In this document: positions 41,088 through 51,309 of the stretch, piece by piece
Layout of the letters: each line of letters opens with the position of its first letter
Position numbering within the stretch: the stretch's first letter is position 1
Assembly (NCBI GenBank): GCA_020796225.1
Contig: CM036755.1
Location: 66,532,049-66,596,048 of the forward strand
DNA from: Arion vulgaris
Taxonomy: Eukaryota > Mollusca > Gastropoda > Stylommatophora > Arionidae
Length of the DNA stretch: 64,000 nucleotides
Direction: 5' to 3'
Notes under the pieces: model-generated
The model's input: only the letters and a program-made list of their open reading frames with translations
The model's database searches: none
What the model was told of the DNA's origin: nothing
Made by a program: the position numbers and the translations under genes

Positions 41088-41337
41088 GTAAGTAAAACAT
41101 GTCCTTTAAACTCAATGAAAATTGTGGCATATGCTTTACAGGAATTTGCAGGTCTATCATTTTATCCTGATTTTTCTTGTTTGGCATGCTCTGTAGATAT
41201 GATTTATTTTACCTGTAGTATTTCCTCATTTTATCCTAATTGAATTGCCAGTTGTGCTAATCTTAGAAATCTAATTAAGATTGGTTTAAGTTTTAATGAG
41301 GATCTGGCACCAATAACCTTTAGTTATGTATTAGTCA

Positions 41338-41580
41338 CCTGTATGATGCTGGGACTCTCAAGGGAAGCAAAGAATAGTAACACTGTTACCTACAAGGTGA
41401 CTGAAGTAGGGGCCTAGGGAAACTACCCTAGTAAATAAAAAGTGTCGCAGAAATCGGATGTGCTGGCCTACTTGTAGGTGCACAACTGGCACAATATACA
41501 ATCTATCTTAGGCTCAGATCACATACAAATCACACAGAGTGGTTAACAAGTGATCGATATGGAGAGTTCGAAGAAGAAGA
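41338..41580 (+). mobile_element. family A SINE-like element, copy 9
   Basis: tgatgctgggactctcaagg to gatcgatatggagagttcga with a (GAA)n tail; missing about 15 bp in the head region. Confidence 0.85.
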
Positions 41581-41599
41581 TTTAATGTAAGATCTTTAT

Positions 41600-41870
41600 G
41601 TTATAAACTAGATACCTGAGGGGCAAAGTGAAGAGTGTGTTTAATTAGCGAGCCACAGGAACCATCACTATGCTTACCCTTCGACATATGTGTTGGGGGA
41701 GACAGAGCATCTTTGTGGCCTGCCCGTAGTGTAATGAGTCGTCTTCGTGGTAGAGAAAGAAGATATACTAATCAACTTCTCATGGATACAATAAGCAAGT
41801 GGATTTTGGGATGAATATTGCAGCTGAAGACAGAGCACGCATGGGGATGCTCAATGTGCCCAATGGTCAG
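41600..41870 (+). mobile_element. LINE 3' end fragment
   Basis: ccacaggaaccatcactatg through gagaaagaagatatactaat and gatgaatattgcagctgaag; the module is shared with 34746. Related pieces are at 42138-42245 (+) and, inverted, 42740-43015. Confidence 0.6.
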
Positions 41871-41985
41871 TTCAATAACCTTTAGTTATGCAGTAGCAAT
41901 TTCATTTTTTTTTACCATGTCCGGAACTTTTATTTTGGAACAGTTAATGTTGTATCATTTTTGGTTTATAATTTCTGTTTTTCAG

Positions 41986-42039
41986 GATTACTTGTACGCC
42001 AGTGGAGTTACTTACGAAGTAGTCTCTAACATGCCAAAG
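41986..42039 (+). CDS. KIF13: KIF13 exon n: SGVTYEVVSNMPK
   Basis: An 18-codon exon, DYLYASGVTYEVVSNMPK, matching the vertebrate LYSCGVTYEIVSNIPKATE. The acceptor gtttttcag and donor aag|gtaagt are strong and both ends are phase 0. The intron before it contains a SINE copy and a LINE fragment. Confidence 0.95.
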
Positions 42040-42137
42040 GTAAGTTGTATTATAACTATTATATATATATATGCTAACGACTATCCTATGTATCAGCTCC
42101 AATCTCCAGTTTCACCTGCTGCAACTGTAGCAAGGAT

Positions 42138-42245
42138 TGCTACTCCACAATAGCAATCCTTTGGCATGGCTGCTGCAACGGAGGACAGAGCACGAATGGA
42201 AATGCCCAATGTGCCATGACGTCGATGGCATAACATAACTCCACA
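42138..42245 (+). mobile_element. LINE 3' end fragment (related to 41790)
   Basis: gctgctgcaacggaggacag then agcacgaatggaaatgccca; the same words occur at 41820-41870. Confidence 0.55.
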
Positions 42246-42293
42246 ATAGGACATTACAGACACAAAAGATGTTGTGATTCAGCATAGAACATA

Positions 42294-42482
42294 CTCATCA
42301 TCATCATCAAGTAGCTTGTCCCTTCTAGAACTTTGCTCCAATAACAGCGGTCCTGAAAAACTCTATTCTGTGCAAGTTGACCCAGTCATCTCCGACCGTC
42401 AACAACATCTTGCACCTATTGTCTTTTAGGTCTTCCTCTCATTCTTCTTGCAAGCACCATTCCCTCTAAAATTATCTAGAAC
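42294..42482 (-). mobile_element. LINE 3' end fragment (second family)
   Basis: catcatcatcatcaagtagc start and gaccgtcaacaacatcttgc match 34238-34480 on the minus strand. Confidence 0.8.
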
Positions 42483-42739
42483 AAACTATGTGATGCAAAA
42501 CCTATTGTCTCCTGAGACTAAAGAGGCAAATGATGATGGTTATGATGAAGATGACAATTTAGCGTCTCTGTGTGGAGAAAGTAGGTTGTTTGTCTTTCCC
42601 TCCAAAAGTACTTAGTTTATGTCCCTTGTAGAGAGAGAGAGCTAGTTTCAAGTTATCCTTGAACACAATGTAGATAGAATCAAGTTCCTAGTCCTATCTG
42701 AGACAAACAAGAAAGCGTAGGTATAGTTATGTTATTCTA

Positions 42740-43015
42740 TCGATGTCATGGCGCATCAGGCATTCCCATGCTTGCTCCGTCCTCCGTTGCAACATCCATC
42801 CCAATATCCACTTACACACATGAGAAGTTGATTAGTATATCTTCTTTCTCTACTACGAAGATGACTGTCTGACATGTCCAAACTTTCCTTATTCTCGCAA
42901 TCACTCCAGTGGCTGAGACTCGCCCACATCACATAAATGAGCGTCCACCACATTGATATCGGCTTTGTCCATACTTCTGCAAACTTGAGTCGAAGCATTG
43001 TTTGCAAGAAAGTCA
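42740..43015 (-). mobile_element. LINE 3' end fragment, inverted relative to 41600
   Basis: Minus strand reads SRERRYTNQLLMCVSGYWDG CCNGGR, the same coding end as the plus-strand 41750-41860 sequence. Confidence 0.6.
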
Positions 43016-43139
43016 GAAAGTCAGCACATTCGTAGGTATAGTGTTAAGTTGAAATTTTTATATTTGAATATTTATCACGTATATTGACCACATCTGTAAA
43101 ATAGCTAACACCAGCGAAGGAAACAACCTCGGAGAGCTC

Positions 43140-43925
43140 TTAAATTAATTTCTTTTTGCAGATGATCAGGCAATCATATCAACAACAGAAGAACAACTAC
43201 AACAACACATCAACAGACTCCAGTTAGCATGTAACGAATACAACATGAGAATAAACATCGACAAAACAGAAGTAATGACATTCGCCAGAAAGGAAAGCAC
43301 TACCAATATCTCTATTGACAATCGCCCACTAAATCAAGTAAAAGACTTCACATCCCTGGGGAGCATTTTTTCAGCAAACGGAAGAATAACTAATGAAATT
43401 CAACACAGATGCAGCAAAGCAAATCAAATGATAGGGCAAATGGCGTCCATTTTAAGATGCAAACACGTCACCATGAACACAAAAAGAGCAATGTTCAACA
43501 CAATCTTTCTCCCGACATTATGTTACCAGTGCCAGACCTGGACGCTGACAACAACGATAGAAGAAAACTAGTCACAACAGAGATGAAGTGTCTCAGCAGA
43601 ATGCTGGGTGTAACAAGAAGAGACCGGTTGAGAAATGAGGACATCAGAAAAAAGTGGGTACAACATCAGTACTAGACTTCATCAAGAAACAACAAATTAA
43701 ATGGTTCGCCACGTAAGCAGATTACCATCAGACAGTGCACCTCAAAGAGCAATTCTACTCCGATACAATGGGTACAAAGCAAAAGGCCGGCCATGCAAAA
43801 GATGGACCTCAGAGATAACAGAGGCGATGAAAGAGACTATTTACAAAATGCATACTAGGGCCCATTTTAGAAATCTCTTCTTGACCTGACGCTGTGAGGC
43901 AAACAGGATTCGAGAAAGAAAGTGT
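43140..43925 (+). mobile_element. LINE, RT C-terminal half (RRDRLRNEDIRKKWVQHQ family)
   Basis: FLFADDQAIISTTEEQLQQH (RT FADD site), then NEYNMRINIDKTEVMTFARK, LNQVKDFTSLGSIFSANGRI, TNEIQHRCSKANQMIGQMAS, ILRCKHVTMNTKRAMFNTIF, then MLGVTRRDRLRNEDIRKKWV. The least damaged RT in the window, with one frameshift near 43565. Relatives are at 15615 and 53000. Confidence 0.93.
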
Positions 43926-44054
43926 TAAGTTGAGCTTGTACAAAACACTTATCTTTGAAAGCTAATCAAAGTAGTCTGGTAAGCTTATATATATGTGTTG
44001 TATGGTTGGACTACCTTTCAAGAAAATGCCTAGATAACCTAAATAGTAATATGG

Positions 44055-44390
44055 AGAAGAGTCCTTCGTATATCTTGGATAGAGAAGAGAACAAATAGAT
44101 CTATCCAGAAAGAACTCAAAATCCAAGAAAACTGGCTGATGCTACAAATAAGATTGAGGAAATTGAAGTATTTTGGACATAAAAGAGACACAAAGGGCTG
44201 GAAAAACCATCATGGAAGGAAGCATGTCGGCAAAGAGGAGAAGAGGAAGAGATGGATTCAGGATGTAACTGGTGGTTTGAGCATGATGGCTGCAGAGGCA
44301 GGACATCTGACCTATGAGAGAGAGAATTCTGAAGAACTGTTGGCAAGCTCTGCTCAGGACTAGCTATTTGATGATGATGATGATGATGGT
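44055..44390 (+). mobile_element. LINE C-terminal fragment
   Basis: aacaaatagatctatccaga, then RHKGWKNHHGRKHVGKEEKR KRWIQDVTGGLSMMAAEA. It ends ctagctatttgatgatgatg, with a (GAT)n tail. Confidence 0.86.
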
Positions 44391-44454
44391 TGTTAGGTTG
44401 GGACATTCTTCACGCATTGAGAGAGTTTTTCTGAACACAGGAGTTTCAGTGCTG

Positions 44455-44640
44455 TGAATATCACTCGCTGACCAGATTGAGAGAGATAGGTATCAATATT
44501 GGTGCAGCCCGAAAAGAACAACATACTAAATATGCAGAGATTGATTAATCAACATCGAACTGGTGTGTTGGGCCGCTGGATTTGCTAAGGCGGAGATCGG
44601 AACACCTATAGACATGCCCGGAGTGCTAAGATGATAGTCC
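44455..44640 (+). mobile_element. dispersed repeat family G fragment
   Basis: Contains attgattaatcaacatcgaa and ggagatcggaacacctatag. Confidence 0.65.
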
Positions 44641-44935
44641 TCATATAACTGCCATACTTCGCCTCCGTACCGGCCACAACAAGCTACGCGCCCACATGTT
44701 TCACAAATTTAAAATTGACACAACTAGCCTGTGCCCCTGCAAAAAGGCGGACATGACGGCAGAACACATTCTGCAAGATTGTCAACTGATAGCAGATATA
44801 AGAAAAGAAACCCGGCCTCAAAACACAGAGCTTCGAGAAGCTATGCGGAGGAACAGAGTCCCTTAAAAACACGGTAAAATTCATGATAAAAGTTGGTTCA
44901 TCAGCCTAGGCCGGGATCTCGAAAGAGAGATAACT
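44641..44935 (+). mobile_element. LINE C-terminal zinc-knuckle domain
   Basis: LRLRTGHNKLRAHMFHKFKI, DTTSLCPCKKADMTAEHILQ and DCQLIADIR, then a stop after RRNRVP. This RTGHNxLRAHM...CPCxxxxxTxEHILQDC module is the C-terminal end of RNase H-bearing LINEs. Readable in one frame for about 65 codons. Confidence 0.85.
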
Positions 44936-45069
44936 GATAACTGTTAGGATGTGTTTTGTTTACTATACTTGTAGATATATTTGTCCTAATGTTGATAACC
45001 AATGTGAAAATGTTTCCTGTTACAGAAGAGATATAACAAACCAAAATGTATATTATTTTTGTCCTGCAG

Positions 45070-45222
45070 GGTTCAGAGGACCTAGAAGACATGGAAACCC
45101 TGGCACAGATGGCCGCCTCACAGAATGAGGTCTCTGCTGTTGATGGGGAAACGTACATAGAGAAGTACATCAAGGGAGTGTCGGCTGTGGAAAGTATCCT
45201 GACCCTTGACAGGCTAAGACAG
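45070..45222 (+). CDS. KIF13: KIF13 exon o: DGETYIEKY..LRQ block
   Basis: Fifty-one codons. GSEDLEDMETLAQMAASQNE, VSAVDGETYIEKYIKGVSAV and ESILTLDRLRQ align with KIF13 (EDRETLALMAA, DGETYIEKYTRGVLEVENIL, SLERLRQ). The acceptor is gtcctgcag; the donor cag|gtatct is followed by a minisatellite-like intron. Clean coding sequence. Confidence 0.96.
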
Positions 45223-45357
45223 GTATCTAGAGATGATGTTGTTGTGGGGGGGTGTCCTATTGTAGGTAGTAAAGATGTTGAGGATGGGTGTTATTTCATT
45301 GCTGTTGTAGATAGTAGTAGTTATTTTATTTCTGTTGTAGATAGTAGTAGTTATATA

Positions 45358-45560
45358 GATACCACGGCCCGCCTGTCCAGCGTGTTCGTAGCGCGTTGGG
45401 CGTCGGTTGACAAGCCCTCTGTGAGTGCGGGTTCAATTCCGCGGTCTGGCAGAAAAAGTCACAGGTTCTCCAGATTTATGGTGTTCGTAGCACCAAACCG
45501 AAGGTTTACGATGTCCATGGCACTGAGCCGAAGAGCTGAAAGCTCAAGTGCTTCTTGATA
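45358..45560 (+). mobile_element. tRNA-derived SINE, family C
   Basis: cccgcctgtccagcgtgttc, gtagcgcgttgggcgtcg (A-box area), gcgggttcaattccgcgg (B box), aagtcacaggttctccagat, and tail gaaagctcaagtgcttcttg. The inverted partner is at 49082. Confidence 0.83.
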
Positions 45561-45840
45561 TGGGGGAGAAAGACACCACGTGCTGGGAATCCCTTGCACA
45601 AGATCGCCAAATATGGCGCTGTAACAGCACAAGAGGAACCCACATAACTGAGAATCATTGTGCCGTTGAGGCACAGAAAAAACGAGCTGCACGAAAAGAC
45701 AGAACACACAACACACACATGTCTAACCTTGATCATGTATGCCCCACCACCTGTGGTAGGGATTGTGCTCTAGGATTGGACTCTCCTCGCACACACCAGA
45801 GAGTGCAGCAGCACATGTCTGAGACTGTTGTCATCATCGC
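45560..45840 (+). mobile_element. LINE C-terminal zinc-finger-like end
   Basis: SLAQDRQIWRCNSTRGTHIT, then KKRAARKDRTHN and HVCPTTCGRDCALGLDSPRT HQRVQQH. The C-x(2-3)-C-x-x-x-C...H-x-x-x-H pattern after a basic region is the usual end of several LINE ORF2 proteins. Directly joined to a family C SINE. Confidence 0.75.
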
Positions 45841-45974
45841 TTGCGATGGACTGCTATTAGTGATGGTGTTGATGAAGTGTTTTTAAATGTGTTTTCGTTG
45901 TAGGTAGTAGGGATGGTGGGGACGAAGTGTTATTTAATTTCTGTTGTATGTAGTCTTCTTCTTCTGCAGTCAAC

Positions 45975-46270
45975 TATTTCTATGTGACTACTCCAGTATG
46001 TGTCTTAAACAGGGCAGTGCACTTGAGATCTTCACAGGCCCTCTATAGTTTGTTTTGTAGGGTTGTTTCTGTTGGTTAGATTTCCATTCTCACACTGCTC
46101 AGGCTGGGACAGTCTTGCAGGATGTGCTCTGGGGACTGCTTTGGTTCTCCACGGGTGCAGGCAGCAGAGTCCCTGAGACCCATTCTATGGAGGTGTGCTC
46201 TGAGACAGCAGTGTCCCGTTCTAAGTCTGAAGACTGACTGTTGTCTGCGCTTTTCTGTTTAGTGTATTTA
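45975..46270 (-). mobile_element. LINE C-terminal zinc-knuckle domain, minus strand
   Basis: Minus strand: RQQSVFRLRTGHCCLRAHLH, RMGLRDSAACTRGEPKQSPE, HILQDCPSLSSVRMEI. The same module type as 44641 but a different family (RTGHxxLRAHLHRxGL). Confidence 0.87.
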
Positions 46271-46715
46271 TACTGTCATGCTCTGGGTAATTGTAGATAG
46301 TAAGAATGGTGTTGATGAAGTGTATTAAATTTTCGTTGTAGGGATGGTGGTTGATAATTTTGATGTAATTAAATTTTACGTTGTAGGGATGGTGGGGATA
46401 AATGTGTTATGTAATTGTCATTGTAGGTAGAGATAAAGTGTTATTATATTGCAGTTGTTGTTAGTAGCAGCTGTGATTTCCATAGTGAGACTGCTTTTTG
46501 TCACGGCAAAACCAGCACTGTCTTCCTTGACAACATCCCCTCTGACTTAAGCTATGAAATCTCATGAGCTCAGCACATGTTGAATCACTGACCCATCTGT
46601 GTCAATTAACTTTATAGTACAATATCTAGTGAGTTATCTGTAGAATGTGATCTGATTTCATATTATTTTGAAACAAACAAATAGTACATTTGGTCATATT
46701 CTTGTTTGAATTCAG

Positions 46716-46802
46716 GAAGTAACTGTGAAAGAGATGCTAGCCCACACAGGACGTCTAGGTTCAAATCTGAGAAAGACCACCAGTGTTCCAAACATAAACC
46801 AG
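46716..46802 (+). CDS. KIF13: KIF13 exon p: EVTVKEML and Ser/Thr-rich segment
   Basis: Twenty-nine codons, EVTVKEMLAHTGRLGSNLRK then TTSVPNINQ. It continues the vertebrate LRQAVTVKEAL, then a basic Ser-rich segment leading to SxPNVxx. The acceptor gaattcag and donor cag|gtttgt keep phase 0. Beyond this point KIF13 tails are poorly conserved, so later exons are harder to recognise. Confidence 0.9.
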
Positions 46803-47600
46803 GTTTGTATTTTCTTCAAACAATCATGACTTCTCTCAGTTTTCTCTGTAGTTAGTTAATAGAAATTAATACCTATAATACCAGTTTTTGAATCTTGAAG
46901 GATACAGGTTCGAACCCTAGTAGATCAGGTTTTTTTTCTCTTTTGAGGGTGAAATTAGCAATTTAACATTCATACTCTGTAGTGTTAGTTATAGGCTGTT
47001 GTTATTCAGCCAGTTCATCAATAAACCACCCGACCGGACCCCCAACTGCAAAAATAATATAGCAATAGATATGTATATGTGTCAGCATGTATGTGTATAT
47101 ATATGTGTTTTCACCCCATAGACATTATGTGCCTATTTTCCCCATGTGAAAACAGTTATTTTCCCCCTTTGAGAATCAGGTCTGTTGTTATAATACTTGT
47201 AAGTGTTTTCCGTTAGAAAATGAGAGCCTATGTTTTTTAATTCATGTTTGAAAAGGGAATATATGTTGAATACAACCAACCACCAATAACAGCATACAAT
47301 AAAAATAGATTAGGTACTAGAGTCAAGGAAAGACTAAGAAAAAGATGGATAGACAATATCAAGACTACATTAAATAAACACGGATATAACACAACAAGGG
47401 CAACTCATCTGGCACTGGAGTGCACATTAAAGCTCCCACCCCTACGCTAATGGCAAGAGTGGGCAATCAATTCCATCATCCACCCTGGGAAAAGAAAAAA
47501 GACAATATTTGTAGTTTTGACTGTGGTATGTGTTGTCTATCCTCAAGTTAAAGTGTGTCTTGGTCAATTTGTAGGATGGTCATGTTGCCTTTGTGTGTCT
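46803..47600. other. intron after exon p: mixed remnants
   Basis: At 46890-46990 gatacaggttcgaaccctag is a tRNA-like B box in a probable SINE head. 47225-47490 is a LINE fragment reading RLRKRWIDNIKTTLNKHGYN then TTRATHLALE. The rest is unassigned. Confidence 0.55.
47225..47490 (+). mobile_element. LINE C-terminal fragment
   Basis: KERLRKRWIDNIKTTLNKHG then YNTTRATHLALECTLKLPPL: the RKRWxDNIxxDL...ATxLAxDR motif of LINE tails. Confidence 0.75.
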
Positions 47601-47601
47601 A

Positions 47602-48188
47602 TTAACCTTTTCACTCTGTTTATATTTTATTTTTGGGCCTTGAGGCCACCCATATTGCAAATTTTACTGAATTAGCAAGTATACTGGCTTTCCGTCTTTT
47701 TTAGGGGTCTTTGTAGCGTAGAGGTGTTCACCTCTCGTTCCAAAGGTACCAGGTTTGCTCCCTTGTGGAGCTATCTGGATATTTTTCTAAAGATCTCTGA
47801 TCTTAGTGTAGATGAGATCAAGTTCCTAGTCCTATCGGATACAGGCGATAAAACATAAGTCCTGTGTTCAATTTGAGCACGTAAAATAACCCTAGGCAGT
47901 TTAAAATCATGAAGAGCAGACTGGAAAGCCGCTGACAGGGCAAAATTCATTAGAAAAAAAAAAAAAATTCCTACAAAAATAATCTTCACAATCTTAGAAA
48001 ATTACATCGGGGAACCCTTGCCGGTGCTACAGAGTTTGTGTACTGCAACTGAGATCTTCCTGTGTAAGAAAGAGATCGGAGCACACATGTTTACTCACTG
48101 CATGTAATGAATATGGTCCAATCAATCAATCCATCTTTTTAAAAATACCTCAAGCCTGTGTATCGGCTTACAAAAGTAAAGGGGTTAA
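47602..48188. mobile_element. candidate TTAA-flanked (piggyBac-like) element with nested repeats
   Basis: Starts ttaaccttttcact and ends gtaaaggggttaa, whose complement is ttaacccctttac, giving an 11-13 bp imperfect inverted repeat with TTAA at both ends. Its left 90 bp resembles 40116 on. A tRNA-like head (47705), the agttcctagtcctatcggat repeat (47820) and a family H copy (47950-48130) appear nested inside. Confidence 0.35.
47950..48130 (+). mobile_element. dispersed repeat, family H
   Basis: acatcggggaacccttgccg, gagatcttcctgtgtaagaa, and end in (CAAT)n; a second copy of the 36955 element. Confidence 0.7.
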
Positions 48189-48189
48189 C

Positions 48190-48949
48190 ATGTGAAGATA
48201 ACTAAAATTATTTTATATGACTGTACCACAAATAACTCTCTAGGATCGAACCACAACTCTCTGGGGAGAAATAAGAAATATCTCACTAGGATAGTACCAC
48301 AAATATCTCTCTGCTTGGCTCACTTGAGCATGGAATTTAGCACTTATTCTTCATAAATTTCACTAATGTCATTTATCTAGCTCAGAACTTTCAAGTTCAC
48401 TTCAGTAAAGTCACTAAATTCTACCTCATCATTAAACTCAGCACTGGCCATGATTGAATGATTCGATAGTCATAGACAAATATTCAAAGTAATTCATATA
48501 TTCTGCCAAACTTAGTTTAAACCAGCAAGATAACTTCAAAAATAGCTACTAAACACACTCAAAATAAATCTGAGCTTGTTTGTTATGTCAGGGGATTAAA
48601 GGCTCACGCGCCTTTCAACCTAAGGATGAACCTTACTTTGGTTATATCGTAGCATGTAGACCAACAAACATAAAAAATAATTATTAACTCCTTTCGGAAA
48701 ATCCAAATTATTATATATAATTTTTGATATATTATAGCAATAATATATAATAATATTAATCTGAGCTTTTCATTGGCTGGGCTATTTAAATTCTAGCCAT
48801 TCATATCACTCATTTCATAGGGACTATATATATCGGCTGGTCCAGCTTCCTGGCTAGATGAATCGCCGCTAAGAAATCGTCCCAAGAGGGTTATTATAGT
48901 CAGAAACTAGTATTTTTAATATTTCTTTAACATTGGAAAGTACTGGTAT
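48190..48949. other. intron sequence, no gene seen
   Basis: Short duplication around accacaaataactctctagg (48228 and 48292) and AT-rich runs at 48700-48760. Nothing else recognised. Confidence 0.45.
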
Positions 48950-49275
48950 TTAACTCCTTTACCCTTCCCAGCTGATATACTAGCTCCAAGTATTTGTTAA
49001 GATGATGTAGTGCCAGTATACTGACTTATTGCAGTATGCATTACAATATGAATGCGTCCGGAGATATACAAAATTTACGGAGTGATAGGGTGTTTTTTCC
49101 ATCCAGAAGCACTTGAGCTTTCAGTTCTTGGCTCGGTGCCATGAACACCGTGAATCTGGAGAACCTGTGGCTTTTCTGCCAGCCCGCGAAATTGAACCTG
49201 CACTCACAGAGCACTCGTCTCCCGTAGTCCAATGCGTTTCGAACACGCTGGGCAGGCGGGCAGTGACAGGGTTAA
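48950..49275. mobile_element. candidate TTAA-flanked element containing a family C SINE
   Basis: Begins ttaactcctttaccc and ends cactgcc-complement ... agggttaa. It shares the word agtatactg with 40190 and 47680. Weak but repeated pattern. Confidence 0.3.
49082..49262 (-). mobile_element. tRNA-derived SINE, family C
   Basis: Minus strand: cgcctgcccagcgtgttcga, ggttcaatttcgcgggct (B box), aagccacaggttctccagat, tail caagtgcttctggatgg. Opposite orientation to 45358. Confidence 0.84.
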
Positions 49276-49424
49276 AGTCTGTCCAAGTTTTAGAAAGAAA
49301 GAGTTAGTGCTGTATTTTTTATCCTGTGTAGGAACTGGTTTTTTTTATCTTTTCTTACGTTGAACTGAATATGAAAAATCTCATATCACATTAGAACCTT
49401 TGTGTTATGTATGTTGTATATGGT

Positions 49425-49665
49425 GGTGGGGTCGGGTGCATGCCATGGTCGAAGGGAGGATGGTTGTGGTGGTGGGGTCGGGGTGCATGTGGTAGTCGAA
49501 GGGAGGATGGTTGTGGTGGTGGGGTCGGGGTGCATGTGGTGGTCGAAGGGAGGATGGTTGTGGTGGTGGGGTCGGGTGCATGCCATGGTCGAAGGGAGGA
49601 TGGTTGTGGTGGTGGGGTCGGGGTGAATGCGGTGGTCGAAGGGAGGATGGTTGGGGTGGTGGATA
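49425..49665. repeat. 47-bp G-rich minisatellite, 5 copies
   Basis: Unit gtcgaagggaggatggttgt + ggtggtggggtcggggtgca + tgtggtg. Strongly G-rich on the + strand, with many GGTGGTGGGG words that could form G-quadruplexes. Overlapping Gly/Val/His frames are artefacts. Confidence 0.95.
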
Positions 49666-49865
49666 ATTCTTTGAAACCTGAAACAGAATATTGAAGTTTA
49701 CAACTAATATTTCTTATGCCTTTCCGTTGCTAATAAAATATTGGGCTGCAACTTATCGCAGACTTTTTCTTATTAGTTTCTCAGTTTTATCATCACTGCG
49801 ATTTCTGTAAACAGTACCATTTAATTTATTTTAGATGTGTTTTATTAGCCTTAATACTGTCCCCG

Positions 49866-50131
49866 TTCGCTCATGTGTTCCGAGGCACATAAGGGAAGCA
49901 AAGAATAGTAACACTGCAACCTACGAGGCATGTTGTAAGAGGCAACTGAGGTAGAGGCTTAGCGAAGCTACTCTAGTAAATAAAAAGCATCGCAGAAATT
50001 GAATGTTCTGGCCTACTTGTAGGCGCATAACTGACACAATGTACAATCGCTCTTAAGCTCGGATCACATAAAAATCGCAAAAAGTAGTTAACAAGTGGTT
50101 GATATGGAGCGTTGGAAGAGCAAGAAGAAAA
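49866..50131 (+). mobile_element. family A SINE-like element, copy 10
   Basis: tgttccgaggcacataaggg to gttgatatggagcgttggaa with an A/G-rich tail. Confidence 0.85.
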
Positions 50132-50689
50132 CTGTCCTCATTGTCTCTGGGGAATAATGTCCTTTAGGATACAGATTTGTGCAGTTAAGTTACTGATACA
50201 AATTTTAGAAGCATAAAACCCAACTTTATAGTATCACATCCACTGAGTTATACTCTATACTGATATGGTTGGTTGTAGGGAAGGTCACTAGTTTTGACTT
50301 AGGCCTCAAATTTACATCTACTTGGCCTAAGTTGTGACTGTCTGTCACTTACTGGGCCTGGACTAGACCATATTCCCATTTTTTGAGAGATCTCTTTAAC
50401 TATTTGAAGATGGATTTTAATTCTGAGAGACTTTTCAATATGCACATTTTGGTGCAAATAGTTTGTGAATATGCACCCATCGTGTGCCGACAGATAATGA
50501 AAACAATGGATCTAACACTCTATTACTCAGTATACCTTGAGGTAGGAAAAAAGGTTCTTTTACTTTATTTTTTTTATTGATAAAAAAGGAGGAGATAAGA
50601 ATGAGCATTGATAAAATATGAGGAAAATATAAAAATGATGTTGTGCAGCTGACGTCTGTACAATATAAAAATGAGGTTGTGTAGTAGCT
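50132..50689. other. intron sequence; partial family E tail
   Basis: A ~16-bp imperfect inverted repeat (gttttgacttaggcc / ggcctaagttgtgac, 50289-50338) and, near 50478, a family E-like tail (cgtgtgccgacagataatga). The word aatataaaaatgaggttgtg repeats three times at 50623-50727. Confidence 0.5.
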
Positions 50690-50985
50690 GCAACGTCTGT
50701 AGCTTAATATAAAAATGAGGTTGTGTAGCAGCTGCGAACGTCCGTAGCTAGCGTAGTGAGCCGATCATAACCCAAGCATATCTGGCTCAAACTCTGCGAT
50801 GTCAAGTTTGAAGCAAATTCATTTCCATGGGATTTTTACGAAAAGTAAAAATAGACCTTACCGTTCAGAAAGCAATGGCAAAATACTGCATAATATAAAT
50901 GGTAACTAGAAAATCAATGCCGCATTTACTGATATTGATGGCTACGTCCTGTAAAGGATATGCCTCGATTTTCAAGTAGCTGCGA
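50690..50985 (+). mobile_element. tRNA-derived SINE, family D
   Basis: gaacgtccgtagctagcgta, atctggctcaaactctgc (degenerate B box), acgaaaagtaaaaatagacc, tail taaaggatatgcctcgattt. Confidence 0.8.
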
Positions 50986-51309
50986 AAACAGTTGCAGTAG
51001 ATAATGCAGTAAATATTTGCTTTAGTTTTGTTTTGTGTTCATGTTATAATTGTATTGTTATCGTCTCGGTTATTGTGTGAAGTGATGCCAAGCATTTCTG
51101 TGTTTCTAGACACTGGGTTGTTGGTATTTGGTAATGGAGCATGGTAAACTCTTCAAAGATTTATTTAGGATGATAATTTGATGTTTGAGTAAGATTAAGG
51201 AAACAACATGGAAGTAGCAGATATGTTTCTTTATCTATTTGAGATGTCAATTGAAAGGATGAGCAAGGATAATATGGGGTTGCCTATAAAACATTTGTCT
51301 AGAAATCTA

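Larger units (their letters stand above)
45225..46460. repeat. degenerate ~60-bp minisatellite split by insertions
   Basis: Words tttctgttgtagatagtagt, gatggtgttgatgaagtgtt and ttgtagggatggtggggata recur at 45230-45355, 45850-45955 and 46280-46460. A SINE plus LINE fragment (45358-45840) and another LINE fragment (45975-46270) separate the three blocks. Confidence 0.75.

Noticed and set aside
49402..49694. Gly/Val/His-rich 95-codon protein
   Set aside because: Simple translation of the 47-bp minisatellite; overlapping frames on both strands are equally open.
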